Positions 40,182-47,987 of a DNA stretch of 64,000 bases are shown in pieces; the first letter of the stretch is position 1, and each line of letters starts with the position of its first letter. The stretch covers positions 54,434 through 118,433 of the forward strand of contig CADBZH010000011.1 of assembly GCA_902799045.1 (NCBI GenBank). The letters are read 5' to 3'. The notes below the pieces were generated by a model. That model saw only the letters and a program-made list of their open reading frames with translations. It had not been told where the DNA came from and did not search any database. The position numbers and the translations under genes are program-made. Source of the DNA: an uncultured Eubacteriales bacterium. Lineage in GTDB: Bacteria; Bacillota; Clostridia; Christensenellales; Aristaeellaceae.

Positions 40182-41306
40182 ATGCTCATTTCCAAAGCCG
40201 ACGCTCTGACCTGGTTCACCTTCTTTGCCGAGCTGCCGGAGGACGAGCCGCTCCTCCCCCGCCAGCAGGAGATCGCCCTGGCGACCCTCGCGCAGATCGA
40301 AACCGCGGAGGAGGCCCGCGTCGATCGCCTGAAAGCCGACATCCCCGGGCTCAAATCCCTGAACGGGCGCAGCTTCTACGTGGGTGACGACGCGCGCTTC
40401 CCGAAGGGCTGCCGCTCCTGCCTGCTTGGCACGGGCCTCAGCGCTGTGCGCAAGACCAATCGCTGCAACCTCCGCTGCCCCTTCTGCTATGACTACGGCG
40501 AGATGGACCTCCAGCCCCCCATCGGCTCGGGCTACTGGGAGATCGGCGGCACGAAGTTCCGCGAGTCGGACCTCGACCTCCTCCTCTCCACGTCCAAGAA
40601 GCCCACCGGCATCGCCTATGTCTACCTCGAGCCCTTCATGGAGATCGAGAAATACTACGGCGTCATCGCCAAATTCCACGCCGCCGGCATCTACCAGCAC
40701 ATGTACACCAACGGCACCCTCGCCACCGAGGAAAACCTCCGGGCGCTGGGCGAGGCCGGCCTGGACGAGCTGCGTTTCAACCTGGGCGCGAGCCTCTGCG
40801 CCGATTCGGTCATCGAAGCCATCGCCACCGCCAAAAAACACATCCCGATGGTCGGCATCGAGACGCCCATCACCCCCGAATTCTGCGAATCCTTCTGCGA
40901 AAAGCTGCCCGCCGTCCTCGCCACCGGGCTGGACTTCATGAACTGCGCAGAGCTGCACCTGAACCCGAATAACCTGGAGAATTACTTTGGCGAAAACCTC
41001 TACCAGTACCGCCAGGGCTACCTCTCCCCCATCTCCAGCCACGAGCTGACGCTGAAGCTGATGCGCCGCGCCGCCGAGGAGGCCTGGCCCATCGCCGTGC
41101 ACGATTGCTGCAACCGCACCAAGTTCGCCCGCGATCTGAACCTCCGCGCCCACGAGGGCGGCTGGTTCGGCGCCAGCGCCTGGGGCATGGAATTCCCCTG
41201 CATCCCCTACGCGGCCTTCCTGCCCATCCTCTCGGACCCGGATTTCGCGTTCCTTCGCGAAGAACCCCTGCCGGAGGGCTACCGTCCCCAGGACCTGGTG
41301 CTGTAA
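40182..41306 (+). CDS. Radical SAM protein, uncharacterised
   Basis: 374 residues. The radical SAM cluster motif is CNLRCPFC (C95, C99, C102), preceded by a second cysteine pair GCRSC (C77, C80) which may bind zinc or another cluster. Downstream are the barrel segments GIAYVYLEPFMEIEKYY, HMYTNGTLATEENLRALGEAGLDELRFNLG and MVGIETPITPE. The C-terminal part has HDCCNRTKFARDLN with a further Cys pair. It resembles pyruvate-formate-lyase-activator-like enzymes in general shape but no substrate is evident. AAGGGAGG precedes ATG 40182. It stands alone after a REP-like element. Confidence 0.8.
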   Translation: MLISKADALTWFTFFAELPEDEPLLPRQQEIALATLAQIETAEEARVDRLKADIPGLKSLNGRSFYVGDDARFPKGCRSCLLGTGLSAVRKTNRCNLRCPFCYDYGEMDLQPPIGSGYWEIGGTKFRESDLDLLLSTSKKPTGIAYVYLEPFMEIEKYYGVIAKFHAAGIYQHMYTNGTLATEENLRALGEAGLDELRFNLGASLCADSVIEAIATAKKHIPMVGIETPITPEFCESFCEKLPAVLATGLDFMNCAELHLNPNNLENYFGENLYQYRQGYLSPISSHELTLKLMRRAAEEAWPIAVHDCCNRTKFARDLNLRAHEGGWFGASAWGMEFPCIPYAAFLPILSDPDFAFLREEPLPEGYRPQDLVL

Positions 41307-41330
41307 GGCAGGCCGTCCCTCTCCTTCCGC

Positions 41331-41360
41331 TCCCCTCGCCGCGATGCCGCCGCGAGGGGA
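41331..41360. terminator. Hairpin after the radical SAM gene
   Basis: TCCCCTCGC at 41331-41339 pairs with GCGAGGGGA at 41352-41360, followed by AGCTGTCTT. It is related to the ends of the dispersed palindromes (GGGGAAGCTGTC) and may serve as the terminator. Confidence 0.5.
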
Positions 41361-41445
41361 AGCTGTCTTAAGGCGCGCTGAAAGCGCTTTCGTTGCCGCC
41401 TTCTGTCCACTTATCCTCCAAAAACGACCGTTCATCGAAAAACCG

Positions 41446-41474
41446 TTTACAACGTCGCGCCCATCCGCTATAAT
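41446..41474 (+). promoter_or_regulatory. Promoter of the LytTR-DUF3021-ABC operon
   Basis: TTTACA (41446-41451), 17 bases, TATAAT (41469-41474), 26 bases before the ATG at 41501. Confidence 0.85.
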
Positions 41475-41500
41475 CCCAATCGTCCGTTGGAGGTGACGCC

Positions 41501-41941
41501 ATGAAAGTGGAAATCCGCATCGATCCGGCCCTGCAAGAGCCGGAGGCGGTTCTCTATGCCCCCAGCGTCACGCCGGAGCTGGAGGCACTGGCCAAGCGCC
41601 TGGGCGAGGGCGAGGAAGCCACGCTGACCGTCTACAGCGACCGCGGCGCGACCTTCCTGCCCCTGGGTGAGATCGTCCGCCTCTATGCCGAGCGCCAGTC
41701 GGTCCTCGTCCAGACGCGCGCCGCCACCTACACCGTGCGCCAGCGGCTCTACGAGCTGGAGGAGCGCCTCGCGCCCCATCGCTTCGTGCGCATCTCCAAC
41801 TCTGAAATCGTCAACGCCCGCATGATCCTCGGCATGGATTTCTCCCGCGCCGGCACCATCCGCATGAGCCTTCGCGGCGGCATCGAAACCTACGCCTCCC
41901 GCCGCTATGTCTCCAAAATCCGCAGGCAGTTCGATGTCTGA
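41501..41941 (+). CDS. LytTR family DNA-binding protein
   Basis: 146 residues with a C-terminal LytTR domain and no receiver domain. Visible segments are FLPLGEIVRLYAERQSVLVQTRAATYTVRQRL, RFVRISNSEIVNARMI and ETYASRRYVSKIRRQFDV. This is the stand-alone regulator normally followed by a DUF3021 membrane protein and an ABC exporter, as here, forming an autoregulated system. Inhibition by the DUF3021 partner is known for related LytTR systems and is inferred for this one. TTGGAGGTGACGCC precedes the ATG. Confidence 0.9.
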   Translation: MKVEIRIDPALQEPEAVLYAPSVTPELEALAKRLGEGEEATLTVYSDRGATFLPLGEIVRLYAERQSVLVQTRAATYTVRQRLYELEERLAPHRFVRISNSEIVNARMILGMDFSRAGTIRMSLRGGIETYASRRYVSKIRRQFDV

Positions 41942-42036
41942 CGCATTGTCCCCCTACCGGGACGCCGATCCGCTGCCCTCGCCTCCCCCGTTCCCGGTAG
42001 GGCACCCCCCCTGCTTCCCAGAAAGAAGGTCCCCCC

Positions 42037-42507
42037 ATGCTCAAGAAGATGCTCTCCCGCGCCCTCGTCAGCGCGCCCATCTGCATGCTGATCAGCCAGC
42101 TCGTCGGCATCTGCGTCTCCCTTTCAAACGCCGACGGCCGCTATTCCCCGGTCACGCCCGCCTTCGAGGCCCGCTTTGCCAGCACCACCGCGGCGGTGAT
42201 CGTCCAGCTGCTCCTGATCGGCCTCATCGGCGCCGTGTTCGCCGCCTGCTCCGTGATCTTCGAAATCGAGCGCTGGAGCTTCCTGAAGCAGGGCATCGTC
42301 CACCTGGCGATCACCTCCGCCGTCGGCATCCCGATCTGCCTTTTCTGCTGGATGCCTGAAAACGCCGCCTGGGCCGCGGGCCTGTGCGGCAGCTGGCTGC
42401 TCACCTACGTCATCACCTGGCTCAGCCAGTATTTCGTCTATCGCCACAACATCCGAAAGCTGGACAAAAAAATAAAAGCCGTCAACGGCAAGGAGACACA
42501 GTCATGA
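42037..42507 (+). CDS. DUF3021 family membrane protein
   Basis: 156 residues with four membrane helices (about 10-30, 57-80, 90-108, 114-135) and a basic C-terminal tail. DUF3021 proteins sit next to LytTR regulators and are thought to hold them in an inactive state at the membrane. The stop overlaps the ATPase start as ATGA. GAAAGAAGG precedes the start at acceptable spacing. Confidence 0.87.
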   Translation: MLKKMLSRALVSAPICMLISQLVGICVSLSNADGRYSPVTPAFEARFASTTAAVIVQLLLIGLIGAVFAACSVIFEIERWSFLKQGIVHLAITSAVGIPICLFCWMPENAAWAAGLCGSWLLTYVITWLSQYFVYRHNIRKLDKKIKAVNGKETQS

Positions 42508-43232
42508 ACGCCATCGAAACCCAGGCCCTCACCCGCCGCTTCGGCGATCTCACCGCCGTGGACGGCCTCACCCTCGCCATCCCGGAGGGCGAGCTGTTCG
42601 CCCTGCTGGGCGTAAACGGCGCGGGCAAGACCACCGCCATCCGCATGCTCAGCGGCCTGCTGCCGCCCACGTCCGGCGACGCGCTGCTGCTGGGCAAGAG
42701 CATCGTCCGCGACACCGCCGCCGCGAAGGCCGCGCTGAACCTCTCCCCCCAGGAGACGGCCGTCGCCCCGGCGCTCACGGTGCGGGAAAACCTCGCCTTC
42801 ATCGCCGGCGTCTACGGCGAGTCCCACCGCGCTTCGCTGGAGGCTGCCGACGCCATGATCGAGCGCATGGGCCTTCAGTCCGTGGCCAAACGCCGCGCCA
42901 AGGCGCTCTCCGGCGGCTGGCAGCGACGGCTGAGCATCGCCATGGGCCTCATCACCGATCCGAAGATACTCTTCCTCGACGAGCCCACCCTCGGCCTGGA
43001 CGTGCTCGCCCGGCGGGAGCTGTGGCAGGTGGTGGAAGCCCTCCACGGCAGCATCACCGTCGTGCTCACCACCCACTATCTCGAGGAAGCCGAGGCCCTC
43101 TCCGACCGCGTGGGCGTCATGGCCCGCGGCCGGCTCGTCGCCCTGGACACCGCCCCGGCCCTCATCGAGCGCACCGGAGCCAAAAACTTCGAGGACGCCT
43201 TCGTCGCCCTCGCCGCCGAAAGGGGGGCCTGA
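42504..43232 (+). CDS. ABC transporter ATPase, ABC-2 exporter type
   Basis: 242 residues. Walker A is LLGVNGAGKTT near residue 38, the Q-loop region is LSPQETAVAP, the signature is ALSGGWQRRLSIAMGL (LSGGW in place of LSGGQ), and Walker B is ILFLDEPTLGLDV, with an H-loop TTHYLEEAE. It drives the permease encoded two bases downstream. Substrates of LytTR/DUF3021-linked exporters are often toxic compounds or peptides, but none can be named. AAGGAGAC precedes ATG 42504. Confidence 0.92.
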   Translation: MNAIETQALTRRFGDLTAVDGLTLAIPEGELFALLGVNGAGKTTAIRMLSGLLPPTSGDALLLGKSIVRDTAAAKAALNLSPQETAVAPALTVRENLAFIAGVYGESHRASLEAADAMIERMGLQSVAKRRAKALSGGWQRRLSIAMGLITDPKILFLDEPTLGLDVLARRELWQVVEALHGSITVVLTTHYLEEAEALSDRVGVMARGRLVALDTAPALIERTGAKNFEDAFVALAAERGA

Positions 43233-43234
43233 TC

Positions 43235-43969
43235 GTGAAGCTGATGGCATTGAGCCGCCGCAACCTCATGGAGCTGCTGCGCGACCCGCTGACGCTGTTC
43301 TTCGGCGCGGTGTTCCCGCTGGTGCTGCTGGGCCTGATGACCCTCATCCAGCGCAACATCCCCGTCAACCTGTTCGCCATCGAATCGCTGGCCCCGGGCG
43401 TGGCGGCGTTCGGCCAGGCCTTCCTCACGCTGTTCTCGGCGTTCCTGATCGCCAAGGACCGTTCCTCCGCCCTTACCCAGCGCCTGATGGCCTCGCCCCT
43501 CACCGGCCCGGATTTCATCCTCGGCTACGCGCTGCCCCTTCTGCCGCTGGCGGCCCTGCAGGCGTTGCTGTGCCTTGTCTGCGCGATCCCGCTGGGCCTC
43601 GACCCGGCACGCCTGCCCCTGATCGTTCTGGCGCTCGCACCCTCGGCGCTGATGTACATCGCCCTGGGCCTGCTCTTCGGCAGCATCCTCACCGACAAGC
43701 AGGTGGGCGGCATCTGCGGCGCGCTGCTCACCAACCTCTCCGCCTGGCTTTCCGGCGTCTGGTTTGACGTCAAGCTGGTGGGCGGCGCGTTCCACGCGAT
43801 CGCAAACGCCCTTCCCTTCCTCCACGCCGTCGAAGCCGCCCGGGCCGCCGCCGTCGGCGATGCCGCCGCGCTGCCTGGCCATCTCGCCGTGGTCTGCGCC
43901 TACGCCGCCGGGCTGCTGATCCTCGCGATCCTCCTGTTCACACGCGCCATGCGCGGCAGCAAACAGTAG
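43235..43969 (+). CDS. ABC-2 type transporter permease
   Basis: 244 residues with about six membrane helices: near 20-42, 55-75, 98-125, 130-155, 165-185 and 218-238. The layout and AFLIAKDRSSALTQRLMASPLTGPDF match ABC-2 exporters. The GTG at 43235 lies two bases after the ATPase stop and seven after AAGGGGG; an ATG at 43244 is a second possibility. It ends the operon. Confidence 0.86.
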   Translation: MKLMALSRRNLMELLRDPLTLFFGAVFPLVLLGLMTLIQRNIPVNLFAIESLAPGVAAFGQAFLTLFSAFLIAKDRSSALTQRLMASPLTGPDFILGYALPLLPLAALQALLCLVCAIPLGLDPARLPLIVLALAPSALMYIALGLLFGSILTDKQVGGICGALLTNLSAWLSGVWFDVKLVGGAFHAIANALPFLHAVEAARAAAVGDAAALPGHLAVVCAYAAGLLILAILLFTRAMRGSKQ

Positions 43970-43974
43970 GCGCT

Positions 43975-46776
43975 TCACAGCCTTCCAAACCCCCTCAACA
44001 GCCCCTTCACATCGTCCTCCAGGGCGGCCCGCGGGAGTGCTCCCCGCCGGGCCGCCTTCCATATGCGCCAGGCCCACGTCAACCCGCCGGGGGTGATCCA
44101 GTCGTTCCCGGCCTTCAGCATCTCCACGGCGTCCACGGTGTCATAGCTGCCCCAGTCGCTCATGATCGCGCCCTCAAAGCCCCATTCGCCCCGCAGCAGC
44201 CCCTGCAGCAGCGCGGGATTCTCCCCGGGATACAGCCCGTTCAGCGCGTTGTAGCTGGTCATCACCGCGCTGGGCTTCTGCACCCGGAACGCGATTTCAA
44301 ACGCCCGGAAGTACAGCTCCCGCAGCGCCTGCTCGCTCACCACGCTGTGGCTGCCCTTGCGCCCCAGCTCCGCGTTGTTGCAGAACAGGTGCTTGTAGCA
44401 GCAGCCCACGCCGCCCGACTCCAGCCCGCGGCCCTGCCACCCGGCCATCTCCCCGGCCAGCAGCGGGTCCTCGGAGAAGTACTCCGGATGCCGCCCGCAC
44501 AGGATGCTCCGGTGCAGGTTCATCCCCGGCCCCAGCAGCAGATCGACGCCGTGCTCGCGGCACTCCTCCGCCAGCACCGCCCCCTCCCCGCGGGCGATTT
44601 TCCGATTGAACGTCGCCGCGATCACGCTGCTGGCCGGAAAGCCCACGTTCGGCTTTCTCAGGTTCAGCCCCGCGTTCGCGTCGGAGACCGTAAACGACTT
44701 CAGCCCCCGCCGCCGGATCGGATGCGTGTAGCCCGCCGCGCCGTCCTGCCAGGGCAGCAGACGCATGCCGCCGCATACCGCGAGCCTGCACAGCTCCCAC
44801 AGCGAAAGCCCCGCCACAAAGTCGGCCAGCTTCTCCGGCGCCTCCTCGACCTCCCGCCATCCAAAAGCCTTCCCCGCCGTCCTTTCCAAGCCTTCCCCCC
44901 TTGGGAAGGTGGATTGACGCGAAGCATCAAAACGAATGAGGTCGCTTCCCGCCTCCTCCTTGCCTCCCCACCGCAGTGGGGAGGTGGCCGAAGGCCGGTG
45001 GGGCTCCCCCGTACAGCCACCGTTGTGCCGCCCGCCCATGCCTTCCCCCCTGGGGAAGGTGTCGCGGCGCAGCTGTGACGGAAGAGGTCCCCCGTCCCCG
45101 AAAGCCTCCCCTGTGTAAGGGGAGGTGTCAGTCGCAGACTGACGGAGGGGTTGTCCCCGCTCCACCGCCACGGCGATCTGCTCCCCCAGCGCGACGATCC
45201 GCGACTGCCGTCCGTCCGCCTCGGGCCGCTCCCGCGTCAGCCTGCGGATCGGCTCCACCGGCGCGCCGAACCGGCCGACCCGCTTCAGCACCCGTTCCTC
45301 CAGCGCCACGCTGCCGCAGCGCACCCGGTCGTCGATGCTCTGCCCCACGTCCAGGCCGTACTCGCCCGCCTCCAGCACCCACGCGCCCCGGCTCTCGTCG
45401 AAGCTGGCGATGTCCCGGTCGCGCGCCGTCAGCCGCAGCTCCGCCTCCCCGCCGGGCTCCAGCACGTCGGTCTTTCCAAAGTCGGCCAGCACCCGCGCCG
45501 GCTTTTCCAGCTTTCCCTCTGGCAGCGCCACATACAGCTGCGCCACCGCCTTTCCGGCCGCGCCGCCCGTGTTTCGCACCCGCACCGCCACCGAAACGCC
45601 GTCCTCATTGCGCTCAAGGCCCACCGGCCGAAGCGCGAACGTCGTATAGCTCAGCCCGTGCCCGAAGGGAAACGCCACCGGCACGCCGAACGTATCGAAC
45701 CACCGGTATCCCAGGTACACGTCCTCCTCGTAGTACACCCGCACGCCCACGGCGTCCTCGTGCACATAGGCCGCGTTCTTCCCCGCCGTCGGGAAGTTCC
45801 GGCTCACCGGGTTGTCCCGCCAGTCCCAGGGCCAGGTGTCCGCCAGGTGGCCCGAGGGGTTCGTCCGCCCGTCCAGCAGCTCCATCAGCGCATAGCTGGA
45901 CAGCATCCCCGCGAACCCGGCGTACAGCACCGCGTCCACGTCGATCTCCTTCATCCACGCCATGCCGATGGGATAGCCGGTGTTCAGGATCACGATCACC
46001 CGCCGGAACCGCTCCCGCACGGCCCGCAGCGTCGCCAGCTCCCCGTCGGTCAGGTAGTATTCCCCCTCCACGGGCTTGTTGTCGATCATCTCGCCGGACG
46101 CCCGCTCGATGAACACCAGCGCCGAGTCGCTCTCCGCCCGCGCCCGCCGCAGCATCGCCTCGTCCGGCAGCCCTGCCCGGGGATCCTTGTAGAACTCCGC
46201 CAGCTCCTCGTTCAGGGCAAAGCCGCTGTGCTCCGCGATCGCCCGGTGCACGCCGGGTCGCCAGCGCGGGTTGATGGCCGACGCCCCCGCCGACGAGCCG
46301 TGCCAGCGGTGCTGTCCGACGCCGAAGCAGTTCAGCGTCTCGCCCGAAGCCAGCGGCAACGCGCCGTTTTCATTGCGCAGCAGCACCATGCCCTCCCGGG
46401 CTGCCTCCAGCGCCGCCCGGTCATGCGCGTCGTATTCCGGCCTGCGCTCCCGGCGCGCCTCGGTTTGGACCCGGAAGGCGCATCTCGGAAACCGACGCCC
46501 CTTCGCGGTCTCAAAGCCCTCCATCACCACGCAATGGCGCTTCCCGTGCTCCAGGGCCACCTCGCCCACCGGCACAAACACCAGCGGGATCCCGCGCACG
46601 GTCACGGTCTCCCATCCGGTCAGGGGCACGCCGTCCACGGTCACGCGGCCCACGCCCGGCTTCACCGACGGCAGCGCCGCCACCGCCGCGAACCCCCGCA
46701 GCTTCGTATACACCGACAGCCGCTGCACGTCGCCCTCCGGGTCGATCCTCTTGAAAATGGGCAGCATCCACGCCAC
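43975..46776 (-). CDS. Circularly permuted GH3 beta-glucosidase with in-frame repeat insertion
   Basis: About 933 residues. GH3 domains occur in reversed order: the GH3 C-terminal domain (MVLLRNENGALPLASG... GQHRWHGSSAG) and Fn3-like domain (PFGHGLSYTTFALRP) come first. The catalytic TIM barrel follows, with KHLFCNNAE, TSYNALNGLYPGENP and the nucleophile Asp in IMSDWGSYD. This reversed type is known from Ruminococcus and Butyrivibrio enzymes. The linker between halves (about 92 residues, 44890-45165) is the translation of four palindromic repeats in series. Start GTG 46776 has GAGGTG upstream; ATG 46767 is an alternative. No signal peptide, so cytosolic cleavage of imported beta-glucosides is likely. 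Confidence 0.9.
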   Translation of the reverse strand: MAWMLPIFKRIDPEGDVQRLSVYTKLRGFAAVAALPSVKPGVGRVTVDGVPLTGWETVTVRGIPLVFVPVGEVALEHGKRHCVVMEGFETAKGRRFPRCAFRVQTEARRERRPEYDAHDRAALEAAREGMVLLRNENGALPLASGETLNCFGVGQHRWHGSSAGASAINPRWRPGVHRAIAEHSGFALNEELAEFYKDPRAGLPDEAMLRRARAESDSALVFIERASGEMIDNKPVEGEYYLTDGELATLRAVRERFRRVIVILNTGYPIGMAWMKEIDVDAVLYAGFAGMLSSYALMELLDGRTNPSGHLADTWPWDWRDNPVSRNFPTAGKNAAYVHEDAVGVRVYYEEDVYLGYRWFDTFGVPVAFPFGHGLSYTTFALRPVGLERNEDGVSVAVRVRNTGGAAGKAVAQLYVALPEGKLEKPARVLADFGKTDVLEPGGEAELRLTARDRDIASFDESRGAWVLEAGEYGLDVGQSIDDRVRCGSVALEERVLKRVGRFGAPVEPIRRLTRERPEADGRQSRIVALGEQIAVAVERGQPLRQSATDTSPYTGEAFGDGGPLPSQLRRDTFPRGEGMGGRHNGGCTGEPHRPSATSPLRWGGKEEAGSDLIRFDASRQSTFPRGEGLERTAGKAFGWREVEEAPEKLADFVAGLSLWELCRLAVCGGMRLLPWQDGAAGYTHPIRRRGLKSFTVSDANAGLNLRKPNVGFPASSVIAATFNRKIARGEGAVLAEECREHGVDLLLGPGMNLHRSILCGRHPEYFSEDPLLAGEMAGWQGRGLESGGVGCCYKHLFCNNAELGRKGSHSVVSEQALRELYFRAFEIAFRVQKPSAVMTSYNALNGLYPGENPALLQGLLRGEWGFEGAIMSDWGSYDTVDAVEMLKAGNDWITPGGLTWAWRIWKAARRGALPRAALEDDVKGLLRGFGRL
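44890..45158. repeat. Four dispersed palindromic repeats in series inside the GH3 gene
   Basis: Type A at 44890-44950 (GCCTTCCCCCCTTGGGAAGG... AATGAGGTCG), type B at 44963-45009 (CCTCCCCACCGCAGTGGGGAGG), type A at 45040-45092 (GCCTTCCCCCCTGGGGAAGG) and type D at 45104-45158 (GCCTCCCCTGTGTAAGGGGAGG, TCAGTCGCAGACTGA, CGGAGGGGTTGTCCCC). All are read through without a stop on the coding (minus) strand. Confidence 0.88.
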
Positions 46777-46803
46777 GCGCCCCACCTCGCTTTCGTCCCC
46801 TCT

Positions 46804-46854
46804 ATCATACCAAAAATACCGTCCCTTTACAATCCGCCCCGCCCGGATTATAAT
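46804..46854. promoter_or_regulatory. Divergent promoters sharing one -35 region
   Basis: Plus strand: TTTACA (46826-46831), 17 bases, TATAAT (46849-46854), for the phosphodiesterase gene. Minus strand: TTGTAA (46827-46832), 17 bases, TATGAT (46804-46809), for the GH3 gene. The two -35 boxes overlap in five bases, so both cannot be used at once. Confidence 0.8.
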
Positions 46855-46885
46855 AAACCCAACAAGACATCTTGGAGGATGCACC

Positions 46886-47719
46886 ATGTCCCTCTGGATC
46901 CTGCTCGTCATCGTCCTGGCGGCGCTGGCCTTTCTGACCCATCCAAACCTGCGCCGCGCCCGCACCCGCCGCTGGCGGGGCCAGGCCTTCGCCCACCGCG
47001 GCCTGCACAGCCCCGAGCGCGGCATCGTGGAGAACACCCTGCCCGCCTTCCGGGCCGCCTGCGAGGCGGGCTTCGGCATGGAGCTGGACATCCAGTTCAC
47101 GAAGGATATGCAGGTGGCGGTGTTCCACGACGACAATCTCGCCCGCCTCACTGGCGATCCCCGCAAGATCTGGGACGTGCCCCTGGCCGAACTGCAGGCC
47201 ATGCCCCTCGCCGGCCGGGAGAACGCCCGCATTCCCACCCTGCGCCAGGTGCTGGACGCCGTGAACGGCCGCGTCCCGCTGCTCATCGAGCTGAAGAACG
47301 GCCCTCACAACCGCCGGCTCTGCGAGGCCCTGATGGAGCACCTGGAGGACTATCCCGGTGAATACCTGGTCGAATCCTTCAACCCGCTGATCGTGCTCTG
47401 GTTCCGCCGCCACGCGCCGCAGATCGTGCGCGGCCAGCTGGTGGACGCCATGCCCTCCTACCGTCCGGCGGTCAACTCCGTCGCCGCGTTCCTCATGGCG
47501 GGCCTGCTGTTCAACTGCTTCACCCGGCCGGACTTCGTCGCCTACAACATCAACGCCCCGCGCTTCTTCTCCCCCCACTTCCAGCGCTTCCTGTTCCGCA
47601 CCCCGATGGCCGCCTGGACCGTCCGCACCCCGGCCCTCGCCGCCCTCACCGATGCGCGCGGCGAAATGAACATCTTCGAATCCGACGGCCGCCCGCCCAA
47701 AGCCTCCCCTCACTCGTAG
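46886..47719 (+). CDS. Glycerophosphodiester phosphodiesterase family protein
   Basis: 277 residues: one N-terminal membrane helix (3-18), then a GDPD TIM barrel. The catalytic features are AHRGLHSPERGIVENTLPAF (His-Arg and Glu-Asn-Thr), MELDIQFTKDMQVAVFHDDNLARLTG (metal-binding E, D and the second His) and LIELKNG. It hydrolyses glycerophosphodiesters, or lipoteichoic-acid or lysophospholipid derivatives, at the inner membrane face or outside. TTGGAGGAT precedes the ATG. It is divergent from the GH3 gene. Confidence 0.92.
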   Translation: MSLWILLVIVLAALAFLTHPNLRRARTRRWRGQAFAHRGLHSPERGIVENTLPAFRAACEAGFGMELDIQFTKDMQVAVFHDDNLARLTGDPRKIWDVPLAELQAMPLAGRENARIPTLRQVLDAVNGRVPLLIELKNGPHNRRLCEALMEHLEDYPGEYLVESFNPLIVLWFRRHAPQIVRGQLVDAMPSYRPAVNSVAAFLMAGLLFNCFTRPDFVAYNINAPRFFSPHFQRFLFRTPMAAWTVRTPALAALTDARGEMNIFESDGRPPKASPHS

Positions 47720-47740
47720 GGGCGGCGATGCGCCGCACGC

Positions 47741-47900
47741 CCTTGCCTTCCTCTATGGGAGTTCGAGCGCCCGGAAAACAGTCCATTGGACTGCATGGGC
47801 GCTTCGCTGGACGCCCTTTGGGCGTTGCAGCAAGAACGCGTTCGGTAAGCCCCCCGGAAGGCGGCACGGCGAAGCCGTGACGGATGAGGTCGTTCCCCGT
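47741..47900. repeat. Long composite palindromic repeat
   Basis: TTCGAGCGCCCGGAAAACAG... with internal TCCATTGGACTGCATGG, CCCTTTGGGCG and GCGTTCGGTAAGCCCCCC segments, then GGCACGGCGAAGCCGTGACG and GATGAGGTCGTTCCCC. It shares the GTTCGGTA(A/G)GCCCC block and tail with 23623-23718. With the terminator it fills the gap 47720-47987, where no gene is seen. Confidence 0.6.
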
Positions 47901-47938
47901 CCACTCTCCCCCCTCCCCGCCTTGTCCTCCAACCAAAA

Positions 47939-47968
47939 GGACCTGATCGCGCTTCCGCAATCAGGTCC
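47939..47968 (-). terminator. Terminator of the tldD-pmbA operon
   Basis: GGACCTGAT (47939-47947) pairs with ATCAGGTCC (47960-47968); on the minus strand the stem is followed by TTTTGG. It is 20 bases past the pmbA stop. Confidence 0.8.
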
Positions 47969-47987
47969 CCTTGTCGCACACCGCCCG

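Noticed and set aside
44890-45158. Repeat block as a frameshift dividing GH3 into two genes
   Set aside because: The frame is continuous and both halves are needed for a complete permuted enzyme. No start signal follows the block.
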